A DNA stretch of 64,000 bases, from the NCBI GenBank assembly GCA_024642665.1, contig JAHEAR010000002.1, positions 8,689-72,688 of the forward strand. The letters are read 5' to 3'. Shown here one piece after another: positions 45,502 through 54,814 of this stretch. The notes beneath the pieces are model-generated. The model was not told the DNA's origin. It did not search any database and saw only the letters and a list, made by a program, of their open reading frames with translations. Position 1 is the stretch's first letter. Each line of letters starts with the position of its first letter. Position numbers and translations under genes: made by a program. Source of the stretch: Bacteroidota bacterium. Lineage in GTDB: Bacteria; Bacteroidota; Bacteroidia; Chitinophagales; Saprospiraceae.

Positions 45502-48500
45502 ATGAAGTTAACCACACTACTTTTTTTATTTGTTTCCTTTCTTATTCCGTTTAGTGCTTCCGCGCAGCTTCCTGATGGGTCCGAGGCGCCTGATTGGACA
45601 CTTACAGATATCAATAACGTCGAACACAATCTGTATACCCTTTTGGATCAGGGTAAAATGGTAGTTATTGAATTTTCTGCTACCTGGTGTGGCCCCTGCT
45701 GGAATTATATGCAGACAGGTGCCCTCGAGCAGTTCTGGGATGAACATGGTCCCAATGGCGATGATACCGCCCAGGCATTTTATATTGAGGCAGACCAATC
45801 CACAGGAATGGATGATCTTCTCGGACTGACACCTTCATCACAAGGCAACTGGGTCGCTGCTATTCCTTTCCCGCTAATTGACCTACAGGTAGGAGAAAAT
45901 ACCGATAATGATTACAACATCGGCTATTACCCTACCTTATTTGCTGTCTGTTCCGATAAAAAGTTATATGAATTAGGTCAGGTCGGCGCGGATGAGTGGT
46001 CTGAGTTTATCGAAAGTTGTATGCTTGCAGGATCGGTAGAAAGTATCGAACAAGCTGTTTGCTATGGGGATGGAGCTGTTGAGTTAGATGTTACGGGAGG
46101 TGTAAGCCCTATAGATTATGACTGGAGTGATGGTTCAAGTCAGCCATCCCTTCAAAATGTTGGGGCCGGTGTCTACAGTGTTACAGTAACGGAGGCCAAT
46201 GGGAAATCTTTTATACTTGAAGATATCGTGATTGAAGGATCAGACACGCCATTAGAATTGGCAAGTGCTGATATAGATCCGGCACTCTGCTTTGAATCAG
46301 CAACCGGTGCTGTAAGCATCGAAATTGACGGCGCCATTGAACCGGTCGAATATGATTGGAGCAATGGAGATCAAACCCAGAATATTGAGAACCTGGTGGC
46401 TGGCCAATATGATGTAGTGGCGACTGACGCCAATGGATGTTTATTTGAAGATTCATTTGTTGTCACAGAACCTGAAGAATTGGTGGCTTCCTATGAAACC
46501 ACGCCAGAATATTGTGATCAGGGTGATGGTTCTATTCTACTGGATATTGATGGCGGAGTAGGTAATTATTCTGTTTACGCTTCTGAAGGCGATGTCCAGG
46601 ATAATCTGATTTATAATCTGTACGCAGGCAATATCACAGCCACTATTGAAGATGGAAACGGTTGTATTTGGGAAGAAAATGTTGATATAGAATTCGTGGC
46701 CCAACATGAGTTGTTTTTTACGCCGGATCCCGAAATCAATTGTATTTCACCTTCCACAATAGTTGAAGGATTTATAACAGGAGGGTTCGATGATTATGAA
46801 TACGAATGGTCAACTGTCAATGGTCACATAGTTGGAGAAACAGATGGCTCATCCATAGAAGTTGATCAGGAAGGAGATTATGATCTTGCGGTGTATGATA
46901 TATTCAGCGGATGTACTGCAGTGAGTTCTGTCTACGTAACCTCCACGGCAGATCTGCCGGAGGTAAGTGCCGGGGCTGATGCACCCATAACTTGTGAAAT
47001 CACTGAGGCCATTCTGCAAGGTACCGGTGATTCTGAAAATGTGATTTCATGGACCACGACGGATGGGCATATTGTTTCCGGAGGTGATACTTATACCCCT
47101 ACAGTAGATGAACCAGGTACCTATGTGATTGAAGTTTTAAATCCAAACAATGCGTGTGCAAATGTGGATACGGTAATCGTCTTAGATCAAATAGCTCCGG
47201 CAGATGCACAATTCCAATATCAAACCAGTGGACTTACAATAGCTACTACTGATATTTCAACAGGAAGCAATTTGTCCGGATGGGCATGGACTTTTGGCGA
47301 TGGCAATTCCTCTAATGATCAAAATCCTCAATACACCTATGCCGCTGAAGGAAATTATGAAGTATGTCTGAGTGTTCAAAATGGCTGCGGCGAAAGTAAT
47401 ATTTGTCAAACCTTAAATGTCATGATTGATGGAAGTACCATCAGTGTACTGGAAACGGTGCAGGATGTCCTTTGCCATAGTGGCAGTACCGGAAGTATTA
47501 CCTTAATTGTAAATGGTGGTTCAGGCAACTATACGTTCTCCTGGACAGGGCCGGATGGTCAAACTTACGCTACACAATCTATCAATGACTTGCCGGCAGG
47601 AATCTATCAATTGGAAATAACAGATGACATGGGTAATACATTTACCACTGAGTACACGGTCAACGAACCTACTCCTTTGGTACTTATTGGTTCAACGGTG
47701 ACTGATAATCTTTGCTTTGGAGATCTCAATGGTGTTGTTTCTGTTGACATTGCAGGTGGCGTAGGACCTTATTTATATTCTTTTAATCAGGGTCCAAATC
47801 AAATGGAAAATACCATTGGTTCATTACCGGCAGGCATAGTCGAAGGTATCATTACAGATGCCAACGGTTGTCAATTTTCTGCTGGTCCTTATTCCATTCA
47901 GGAGCCACTGCAAGTGGAAAATATCACCACGGTTAAATCTGTAAGTTGTTTTGGAGATACAGATGGATCTGCCGTGATCCAGACGCAAGGTGGCGTAGCA
48001 CCATATAGTTATCTATGGAATATTGGAGGAGTAATTCTCCCGGAAATCGGTGATCTCGCTCCGGGTACCTATACCTGCGCTATTACCGATCATAATGGTT
48101 GTGAAAGTGAAGTTTCCATCGATGTGATAGAGCCGGGTATTTTGGATGTAGCCAGTGTTTTAGCGGTTGATGCCACCGGTATTGAGCAAAATAACGGAAG
48201 TATCAGTATTGAAATTACCGGCGGAACAGCACCTTATTCGATATCATGGAGTAATGGCGCTACCGGATCCTCAATTGAAGGACTGGTACCGGGTGAATAT
48301 ACGTACTCCGTTATTGATGCAAATGGTTGTTCCCTTGGAACATCAAACCCAATTCTTATCAATGGGGTAGTGGCAACCACCATCGTACCATGGGCTGAGT
48401 TTATTACCGTGACTCCTAACCCATCTACAGGAGATGTAAAAGTAACCTGGGAGGGATTGACTAGTGATCAGGGTACCATTACACTGACGACCATGCAAGG

Positions 48501-48639
48501 CAAACGTCTTCAGGTGGAACGCGTAAATTCAAGTGCGGGTACATGGGATTTATCTCAGTACAATCTTGCCAGTGGAGTTTATATTATCTTATTCGAAATG
48601 AATAAGGAGGCAGTTCCGTATAAGCTGATAGTCCTTTAA
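45502..48639 (+). CDS. T9SS surface protein: thioredoxin fold, SprB-type repeats, PKD domain
   Basis: A 1045-aa exported protein. It has a signal peptide (…FSASAQ), then a TlpA-like thioredoxin domain with an intact active site (EFSATWCGPCWNYMQ, about residues 50-65). About seven SprB-type repeats follow (pattern CFGDxDGSxxIxxxGGxxPYxYxW…GxYxxxITDxNGC), one PKD domain (WAWTFGDGNSSNDQNPQYTY) and a T9SS type-A tail (VTPNPSTGDVKV … SGVYIILFE). The fold order is unusual: redox domain at the N-terminus of an adhesin-like repeat protein. Probably cell-surface. Confidence 0.88.
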   Translation: MKLTTLLFLFVSFLIPFSASAQLPDGSEAPDWTLTDINNVEHNLYTLLDQGKMVVIEFSATWCGPCWNYMQTGALEQFWDEHGPNGDDTAQAFYIEADQSTGMDDLLGLTPSSQGNWVAAIPFPLIDLQVGENTDNDYNIGYYPTLFAVCSDKKLYELGQVGADEWSEFIESCMLAGSVESIEQAVCYGDGAVELDVTGGVSPIDYDWSDGSSQPSLQNVGAGVYSVTVTEANGKSFILEDIVIEGSDTPLELASADIDPALCFESATGAVSIEIDGAIEPVEYDWSNGDQTQNIENLVAGQYDVVATDANGCLFEDSFVVTEPEELVASYETTPEYCDQGDGSILLDIDGGVGNYSVYASEGDVQDNLIYNLYAGNITATIEDGNGCIWEENVDIEFVAQHELFFTPDPEINCISPSTIVEGFITGGFDDYEYEWSTVNGHIVGETDGSSIEVDQEGDYDLAVYDIFSGCTAVSSVYVTSTADLPEVSAGADAPITCEITEAILQGTGDSENVISWTTTDGHIVSGGDTYTPTVDEPGTYVIEVLNPNNACANVDTVIVLDQIAPADAQFQYQTSGLTIATTDISTGSNLSGWAWTFGDGNSSNDQNPQYTYAAEGNYEVCLSVQNGCGESNICQTLNVMIDGSTISVLETVQDVLCHSGSTGSITLIVNGGSGNYTFSWTGPDGQTYATQSINDLPAGIYQLEITDDMGNTFTTEYTVNEPTPLVLIGSTVTDNLCFGDLNGVVSVDIAGGVGPYLYSFNQGPNQMENTIGSLPAGIVEGIITDANGCQFSAGPYSIQEPLQVENITTVKSVSCFGDTDGSAVIQTQGGVAPYSYLWNIGGVILPEIGDLAPGTYTCAITDHNGCESEVSIDVIEPGILDVASVLAVDATGIEQNNGSISIEITGGTAPYSISWSNGATGSSIEGLVPGEYTYSVIDANGCSLGTSNPILINGVVATTIVPWAEFITVTPNPSTGDVKVTWEGLTSDQGTITLTTMQGKRLQVERVNSSAGTWDLSQYNLASGVYIILFEMNKEAVPYKLIVL

Positions 48640-48661
48640 GATTATTTGTAATTAGTTTTAT

Positions 48662-48694
48662 AAAAGCCTGATGAAATTTCATCAGGCTTTTTTT
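48662..48694. terminator. bidirectional terminator between the T9SS gene and the amidohydrolase
   Basis: AAAGCCTGATGAAATTTCATCAGGCTTT is a perfect stem (up to 13-14 bp) followed by TTTTTTT on the plus strand. The minus strand has TTTTATAAAA after it, weaker. It ends the 45502-48639 gene and can also serve the convergent amidohydrolase. Confidence 0.88.
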
Positions 48695-49802
48695 ATTCTG
48701 GGAACAAGGAAGAATCAAGACCAGGAATAATGTGCAAAGCATTTTTGTAATAGATTTTTTTCAGTATATCATCACCTAAATCCAGTCCATACATTTTCCA
48801 AAATGCATGGTATTTTTTATAGTAGGGAAAGTATTCATCAGCAGTTTCAAGGACTCTGAAATAAGTATGATATTCTTTTGGTTGGTAAGAATCTTTTCCA
48901 AATAATATCCTATCCTGAAAGTCCGTAAAAAACGCTTTGGCTCGCCTTGGCTGTCTACCCAATTCAGCGATGACAGCCCCGAACTCAACATATATATTGG
49001 GCATCTCATTCATTAAATCCGAAAGATGATCTAAATCATTAGCAAACCAACCAAAATGAGCATTAATGAAAACGGTGCCCGGGTGTCTTTTGAATACATC
49101 ATGCTGTTCGGCAATGATAATCTCCCAAGGCGCAGGATCATCTGCTTCACGCTTTCTGCCCGGCTTTAACTTTAATTCCAGCCATCGTTCATTCAGACTA
49201 TCCATGGGCTGCCAAAATGCTTTTGGATCTGCAGCATGAATCAACACAGGAATCTTAAGCGCTCCACACAAATCCCAGATAGGATCAAGTTTTGGATGAT
49301 TGAGTGGGATTCGGTTACCCGAGCTATCCGTATTAAACATCCCCTGGCTTTTGTAGATTTTGAGTCCGCGGGCGCCATTTTCAACATCATATTTGATTTG
49401 GGCGGAAGTGCTTTCTACCCAATCGACTTCATCAATCGAACGAAATTCAATATTGGTAAAGACGACCAGCCTATTCGAATAGCCCTGACTATCAATGTTG
49501 TGCGTTATAGCTGAAAGAATTTTACCTCCGCGTCCACTTAAATTGACATTAATACCCATATTTAAGCTGTCCATTTGGCTGACCAATTCATGCAGATCCG
49601 ATTCCTGCATATTCCAATGATGGCTGTGCACATCAATGAACGGGTATTTTGCACTGGAGAGCGGATGCTCCGGTACGACCAGTGTTGACGGTGGATCATA
49701 GGATTCAAAATCCATGTGAATATCCGGCACCTCATTTTCCTGAGCACAAACAAAGAGAGAAATGAGGCATAATGGAATAATTTGAATATGTCTGCGCATC
49801 AT
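48693..49802 (-). CDS. Secreted amidohydrolase-family protein
   Basis: About 369 aa from ATG 49802 with a signal peptide (HIQIIPLCLISLFVCAQ). The TIM-barrel metal motifs of the amidohydrolase-2/PHP-like group are visible: the first-strand VHSHHWNMQ, IPVLIHAADPKAFW, FINAHFGWFA and the late Asp in ILFGKDSYQP. It is periplasmic or exported; the substrate (a carboxylate or aromatic acid-like ring?) cannot be told. The ORF-track TTG start at 49835 would put residues before the signal peptide. Confidence 0.8.
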   Translation of the reverse strand: MMRRHIQIIPLCLISLFVCAQENEVPDIHMDFESYDPPSTLVVPEHPLSSAKYPFIDVHSHHWNMQESDLHELVSQMDSLNMGINVNLSGRGGKILSAITHNIDSQGYSNRLVVFTNIEFRSIDEVDWVESTSAQIKYDVENGARGLKIYKSQGMFNTDSSGNRIPLNHPKLDPIWDLCGALKIPVLIHAADPKAFWQPMDSLNERWLELKLKPGRKREADDPAPWEIIIAEQHDVFKRHPGTVFINAHFGWFANDLDHLSDLMNEMPNIYVEFGAVIAELGRQPRRAKAFFTDFQDRILFGKDSYQPKEYHTYFRVLETADEYFPYYKKYHAFWKMYGLDLGDDILKKIYYKNALHIIPGLDSSLFPE

Positions 49803-49907
49803 AAATGGAATTGAATTAAGCTGTAATAATGACAAAATATTATTACATCATTTGTCTGCCATGGACAAATTGGTGGAAATCGTGGATTTAAGGACTCAAC
49901 TTTTCAT

Positions 49908-49915
49908 TAGTTTTA
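49908..49915 (+). promoter_or_regulatory. -7-like box TAGTTTTA next to the large T9SS gene
   Basis: Seven of eight TAnnTTTG positions and only 4 nt before the ATG (49920). TTTA at 49887-49890 gives a 17-bp spacer. Confidence 0.42.
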
Positions 49916-49919
49916 TCCC

Positions 49920-52900
49920 ATGATAGCAACTCATCTTCGCAGGGCATCCCTATGCCTTAAATACTGCTTCGCCATTTGTTTGGCAGCCTTTTCCATCTGC
50001 TCCCTCAATGGGCAAAATGCTGAAAAGTACTATACTGCAGAAAAGTCATTTGCTGTTAAACTGGGTACCACCAAACCACTTCATCAAACCGCTCAGGCGA
50101 TTGCTACAGATGCTGATAAATCAAAGGGCCTGAAGGATCAGAAACCCAGCTTTGTCCCAAATTTTGGAGGGCGCAGACAAGAGATTATGCATCATCCGGA
50201 TGCACTTCCCAAAGGGCGTGACCCACTATTCGATCCATTTTCTTCAAGGTCTGTGATGACGGAGATAGTACCAATAGTCAATGTTGCAGGCATTTCGTCA
50301 ACGGAAGTTGGAGCAGGGGTTCCTGATGTCAGCGGAGATATTGGTAAAGACTTTTATGTAGAAATTGTCAATCAGACCTATTTCAAAGTGTATGATAAAA
50401 CAGGTGCTCCGGTGAGTGGGTTGATTGCAGCCAATTCCATCTGGAGTCAGGTTGGCCAATCATCTTTTGGCGATCCTATTATTTTGTATGATCAGGAAGT
50501 GGATCGTTGGTTGTTAACTGAATTTCCGACCACTAACAGAGTACTTGTTGCTATTTCTCACACCAGCGATCCTCTGGGAAGTTGGGATGCCTATGTGTTT
50601 CAAACACCCCGTTTTCCTGATTTTCCAAAATACGGTATCTGGGGTGATGCTTATTATCTGACCGCAAATGAATCCGGTAATTCATTTCCAATCTATGCCA
50701 TCAACCGGGAAGATATTCTTGCCGGAGAAGATAATGCAAGATTACAAAGACTGACAACGCCTAAAGTTGGGGGTGTTTTTTTTGAAGTGGGTCAGCCCAT
50801 TGATTGGGATGGCATGACACCTCCCCCTGCCGGCAGTCCGGGAATGGTCGTTAAATTGAATGACGATGACTGGGGGCAAACGAATACCGATGAGATATTA
50901 CTCCATAAAATCACAATTGACTGGGACAATGCAGTGAATTCAAATATTGAAATCATTTCCCTGCCGACTGCACCTTATGATACCGATGGATGTCAAACAG
51001 AAAATACAGGAGGATTTTCCTGTATTCCGCAGCCTAACGGACAAGGAATTGATGGGGGCGAATGGATTATTACCAATAAAGCACCTTACCGAAATTTTGG
51101 AACACATGAGTCTTTTGTGATGTCTTTTATGGTAGATGTTACCGGTGATGATGTGGCAGGAATACGATGGATCGAATTGAGAAAAACACCAACTGAAGAT
51201 TGGCATATTTTTCAGGAAGGCACAGTGGGCTCTGATGATGGTATCCATCGATTTCAGCCGTCCATCTCAATCGATGGAAAAGGAAATATCGGTTTGGCCT
51301 ATGGTGTATCCGGACCAAATAAGTTTCCCTCGCTAAGATTTACGGGACGATATTCAACAGATCCACTGGGAGAAATGAGCATTAAAGAGTATGAATTTGC
51401 TACCGGTAAAAGAAGTCAGGGCTCTGATCGATACGGCGATTATTTTTCTATGTCGGTTGATCCGACAGATGATGCAACTTTTTGGTTTGCCGGTCAATAT
51501 CTGCCCTTAGGCAATAACTGGGGAACAAAGATTGTGGCATTTAAGGCCAGTAGAGATACAATTGATGTTTTTCCAACAAAGTTAGCTTCACCGATAAACG
51601 ATGCCTTACTTGGAGCTCAGGAAGTAGAATTTTCAGTATTGAACAGAGGACTTGAAACCGTTTTTACTTTGCCCTTAGGCTATCAGTTCAATAATGGTCC
51701 TTGGATCACTGAGGATCCCGTCATCGACAGTCTGCCGGTGGATCAGGAGTTCACTTTCAAATTTGTAACGCCTTTCGACATCGACCTTCCGGGTTCCTAT
51801 CCCCTTCGAATTGCTACCTTTCTTGATGTTGACAACAACAAGAAAAATGACACCTTGTCTTATGTCATTACAAAGTTTGGACTTAGGGATATCGGACTTG
51901 AATATGTAGTACCTGCCAATGACGATCTGATTTGTACCGACATGTCAGATATTTCTGTTCGCATTAAAAACGTTGGTATCGATACAATTAAGCAAATCGT
52001 ATTTAAACTATCCTCGTTTTCAATTCCTGTAGATTCTTTTCAATGGACTGGTTCCTTAGCTTTCGGAGAGGAAACTATCTTTTCTTTTCCTGCCGTAATA
52101 GCAGAAGGCCCAAATGATTTTTCGCTGGACATCGACACGTTGAATTTTATTTATGTTGATGATCAACCTGCGAACAATCAAATAAATTTTTCAGTGAATG
52201 GCCATCCTGAAGGATTTCCAGTAACATTGGAATTCACGACGGACAAATATCCAAATGAAACTTCCTGGAAATTATTTGATAGCGATGATAATATTATCGC
52301 CTCCGCGGGGCCTTTTATGGAAGCGCAAACCACTACGGTCACGACATTTTGCCTTGATGAAGAAGCGTGCTATACTTTTACCGTGTATGATGCTTTAGGC
52401 GATGGGATGTCTTCTCAGGGCATCGTTGGTGATTTTGAAATATTCAATGAACAGGGCGTTTTATTAGCCGATTTGGAAAAGCCAAATTTTGGCGATGAAT
52501 CGTCCAGTCATTTCTGTCTCACCGGCCAGTGCATGCTTTCCGTACAAGTTGGGGTAGCTCAGGAATCGACTCCCGGAGCAGGTGATGCGATGGTTATCGC
52601 GGAAACCGAAAATAGCCTTGGCAACATTCGCTTCAGCCTTGACAATGGAGTAACCTTCCAGACATCTTCCATGTTTTCCAATTTAGCACAAGGCATTTAC
52701 ACCCTTATCGCATTAGACGATGCAGGATGCGCGGACACGACTGCATTTGAAATTGTAGCCTGTAATCTAATCGTAGAAATAACTACCAAGCCTGCAAACA
52801 ATGGAGACATTGGTGAAATACACATCTCCGTCACCGGTCAGAACGGTCCCCTTCAGTATAGTATACAAGGTGCGCCTTTTGTTTCAGACTCCTTCTTTGT

Positions 52901-53267
52901 CATGCTGGAACCTGGTGAATATATGGTGACCGTAAAGGATAGTGCAGGATGTTTTCATACGGACACAGTAATTGTTTCTACCATGGTGGGAACATCCGTT
53001 TTCTCCGGTGAATACAAGGTTAGTGTTTCGCCCAATCCGGGAAAAGAATTATTTAGAATTGATGGTGCTTTTGATTTTGACAAACTATTTATTCCATATA
53101 CCATTCACGCTTCAACCGGCGAAGTTGTGGCGCATGGCTCCATTGTCCGGTATGACAATCATCATCAGGGTGAATTTTCATTAAAGACTTTTCCACCGGG
53201 TACCTATTATCTTGTGTTTCAGTTAAATGATAAAATTTTGGTTCGCAGAATCATCAAAGTGGGGTAG
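49920..53267 (+). CDS. Large T9SS-secreted protein, propeller-like N-terminus and CARDB-like middle
   Basis: An 1115-aa protein with a signal peptide (…AFSICSLNGQ). Residues about 100-530 are beta-propeller-like with conserved glycine and aromatic blades (DVSGDIGKDFYVEIVNQTYF, GSWDAYVFQTPRFPDFPKYG). They are followed by two CARDB-like beta-sandwiches, a SprB-like segment and a T9SS tail (VSPNPGKELFRIDG … PGTYYLVFQL). No catalytic motif seen. It starts just after a divergent amidohydrolase, and the isoprenoid-synthase-like gene follows after 6 bp. Confidence 0.82.
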   Translation: MIATHLRRASLCLKYCFAICLAAFSICSLNGQNAEKYYTAEKSFAVKLGTTKPLHQTAQAIATDADKSKGLKDQKPSFVPNFGGRRQEIMHHPDALPKGRDPLFDPFSSRSVMTEIVPIVNVAGISSTEVGAGVPDVSGDIGKDFYVEIVNQTYFKVYDKTGAPVSGLIAANSIWSQVGQSSFGDPIILYDQEVDRWLLTEFPTTNRVLVAISHTSDPLGSWDAYVFQTPRFPDFPKYGIWGDAYYLTANESGNSFPIYAINREDILAGEDNARLQRLTTPKVGGVFFEVGQPIDWDGMTPPPAGSPGMVVKLNDDDWGQTNTDEILLHKITIDWDNAVNSNIEIISLPTAPYDTDGCQTENTGGFSCIPQPNGQGIDGGEWIITNKAPYRNFGTHESFVMSFMVDVTGDDVAGIRWIELRKTPTEDWHIFQEGTVGSDDGIHRFQPSISIDGKGNIGLAYGVSGPNKFPSLRFTGRYSTDPLGEMSIKEYEFATGKRSQGSDRYGDYFSMSVDPTDDATFWFAGQYLPLGNNWGTKIVAFKASRDTIDVFPTKLASPINDALLGAQEVEFSVLNRGLETVFTLPLGYQFNNGPWITEDPVIDSLPVDQEFTFKFVTPFDIDLPGSYPLRIATFLDVDNNKKNDTLSYVITKFGLRDIGLEYVVPANDDLICTDMSDISVRIKNVGIDTIKQIVFKLSSFSIPVDSFQWTGSLAFGEETIFSFPAVIAEGPNDFSLDIDTLNFIYVDDQPANNQINFSVNGHPEGFPVTLEFTTDKYPNETSWKLFDSDDNIIASAGPFMEAQTTTVTTFCLDEEACYTFTVYDALGDGMSSQGIVGDFEIFNEQGVLLADLEKPNFGDESSSHFCLTGQCMLSVQVGVAQESTPGAGDAMVIAETENSLGNIRFSLDNGVTFQTSSMFSNLAQGIYTLIALDDAGCADTTAFEIVACNLIVEITTKPANNGDIGEIHISVTGQNGPLQYSIQGAPFVSDSFFVMLEPGEYMVTVKDSAGCFHTDTVIVSTMVGTSVFSGEYKVSVSPNPGKELFRIDGAFDFDKLFIPYTIHASTGEVVAHGSIVRYDNHHQGEFSLKTFPPGTYYLVFQLNDKILVRRIIKVG

Positions 53268-53273
53268 GATCGT

Positions 53274-54047
53274 ATGAAGCATAAAAATGAAACATTGATA
53301 AAATCAAAAATTGATGAGCTTTTTGCCTATCGGCGTTTAACAGAATTATTCCAATGGATTGGATTGAAGAATGAACATGCCATAAAAACGCATTTAGTAG
53401 AATTACAATATCAGATCTATCTCCTTGATGATTATCTGGAAACGACATGGCCGCTGGATCAATCTGCTTTAGATGGTTTTTGGAAAGGCATCCGATCTGC
53501 TTTTAAGCCCTTTGCACTTTCGGAAAATGAAATTGATCGACAGCTGAAAGAAATCAGAAACTATCAGCGCATAGAAAGTGATTGCAGGATCAGACTATGG
53601 CCTACAGAGATATCATTTAAAGAATTCTATACCACCAAGTCTTGTGATGTACGGTTGATCAGACACCTTTTATATACAACGCATCCTTCCCTTAAGGCGT
53701 TTTGTAGTGAAAAATCCTGGGTATATTATGATCTGATTACGGAGATCAATGATGATATCACAGATGTCTATGAAGACCTGAAAACCTACAATGCGAATAG
53801 GTTTCTGATATCGATTCTCCGAAAAGGACATCTCCGAACAAGAGAAGAATATGTCCGATTTATTTCAAAAGTGGCCTATCAGGCAGAAACCTATTTTAAA
53901 ACCAATCATATCGTAGGGGAGAATGCCCAATTGTTTGAGTGGACCACTGAACGAATGCTGGAAACATTAGACTTACTTCATGCGACTACTAATACCATAG
54001 ATCACAAACTTTTTGCCGAATCCTGGCTTTTGGAGAAAATGAAATAG
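53274..54047 (+). CDS. Class I isoprenoid-synthase-like helical protein
   Basis: A 257-aa all-helical protein without signal peptide. Two acidic motifs at plausible positions match the class I terpenoid/isoprenoid fold: DDYLE at residues 52-56 (DDxxE) and NDDITDVYED at 159-168 (NDxxDxxED). Both are placed on predicted helices, and an Arg (R178) lies after the second. These are the Mg-diphosphate ligands in that fold. Product and substrate unknown. It could instead be a coincidental acidic helical protein, but both motifs together make this unlikely. Neighbour genes do not hint at a terpene pathway. Confidence 0.6.
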   Translation: MKHKNETLIKSKIDELFAYRRLTELFQWIGLKNEHAIKTHLVELQYQIYLLDDYLETTWPLDQSALDGFWKGIRSAFKPFALSENEIDRQLKEIRNYQRIESDCRIRLWPTEISFKEFYTTKSCDVRLIRHLLYTTHPSLKAFCSEKSWVYYDLITEINDDITDVYEDLKTYNANRFLISILRKGHLRTREEYVRFISKVAYQAETYFKTNHIVGENAQLFEWTTERMLETLDLLHATTNTIDHKLFAESWLLEKMK

Positions 54048-54154
54048 GATAGCTGCGAAGAAAAAGATCCCCGATTTCTTACATAACTTGCTGGAAATAA
54101 GGAGTAAGCAAAAAATCTATACCGGATCATTGCGCCATGGAGGCACTTTAATTG

Positions 54155-54162
54155 TAACTTTG
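54155..54162 (+). promoter_or_regulatory. -7 box TAACTTTG upstream of engB
   Basis: Exact TAnnTTTG match, 28 nt before the engB ATG. A TTG at 54130-54132 is 22 bp upstream, slightly beyond the usual spacing. Confidence 0.45.
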
Positions 54163-54190
54163 CTTTCGGTCAAAGAAGTATGCGAGAGAA

Positions 54191-54814
54191 ATGAACAGGG
54201 AAACACTAGCTGTTGAGTACATAGGAAGTTACACGGACGTTAAGGAATGTCCTGAACTCGCATTTCCGGAGTATTGTTTTATCGGACGTTCTAATGTCGG
54301 CAAATCCTCTATTATCAACTATATAACAAGTAATAAAGAGATTGCCCGCACGTCTAAAAAACCGGGTAAAACACAGTCCATTAATCTTTTTAAAGTAAAT
54401 GAAGATCCATCCTGGTATATCGTGGATTTACCCGGTTATGGATATGCCAAAACATCAAAAAGTACACGGAAAAGATGGTCCGCTTTAATTGATCGATATA
54501 TCCTTCATCGCGAAAACCTGATGTGTACTTTTTTTCTGATTGACATCAGGCATCCTCAGCAGGAAAATGATCGATTGTTTATGAATCTATTGGGAGAAAA
54601 CAATATTCCATTTTGCATCATCTTCACAAAATCAGACAAACTTAAACCTGTTGAACTGACGGAAGCACTTGATGCATATAAAAACGAAATTCTTAAAGAG
54701 TGGGAAGAATTGCCTGAGATCATTGTGAGCAGTAGTGTGGAGGAACTGGGTAGAGAAGAAATCATGGATCTGATCAAGCGCACTAATAATATCTACGCTG
54801 CATATGCCCACTAA
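54191..54814 (+). CDS. engB: Ribosome biogenesis GTPase EngB (YsxC/YihA)
   Basis: An essential GTPase in 50S ribosome assembly. The 207-aa protein has G1 GRSNVGKSSIINY, G2 TSKKPGKTQ, G3 DLPGYGYA, G4 FTKSDK and a G5-like SSSV. This is the full family length. Its end overlaps the next gene by 11 bp. Confidence 0.95.
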   Translation: MNRETLAVEYIGSYTDVKECPELAFPEYCFIGRSNVGKSSIINYITSNKEIARTSKKPGKTQSINLFKVNEDPSWYIVDLPGYGYAKTSKSTRKRWSALIDRYILHRENLMCTFFLIDIRHPQQENDRLFMNLLGENNIPFCIIFTKSDKLKPVELTEALDAYKNEILKEWEELPEIIVSSSVEELGREEIMDLIKRTNNIYAAYAH

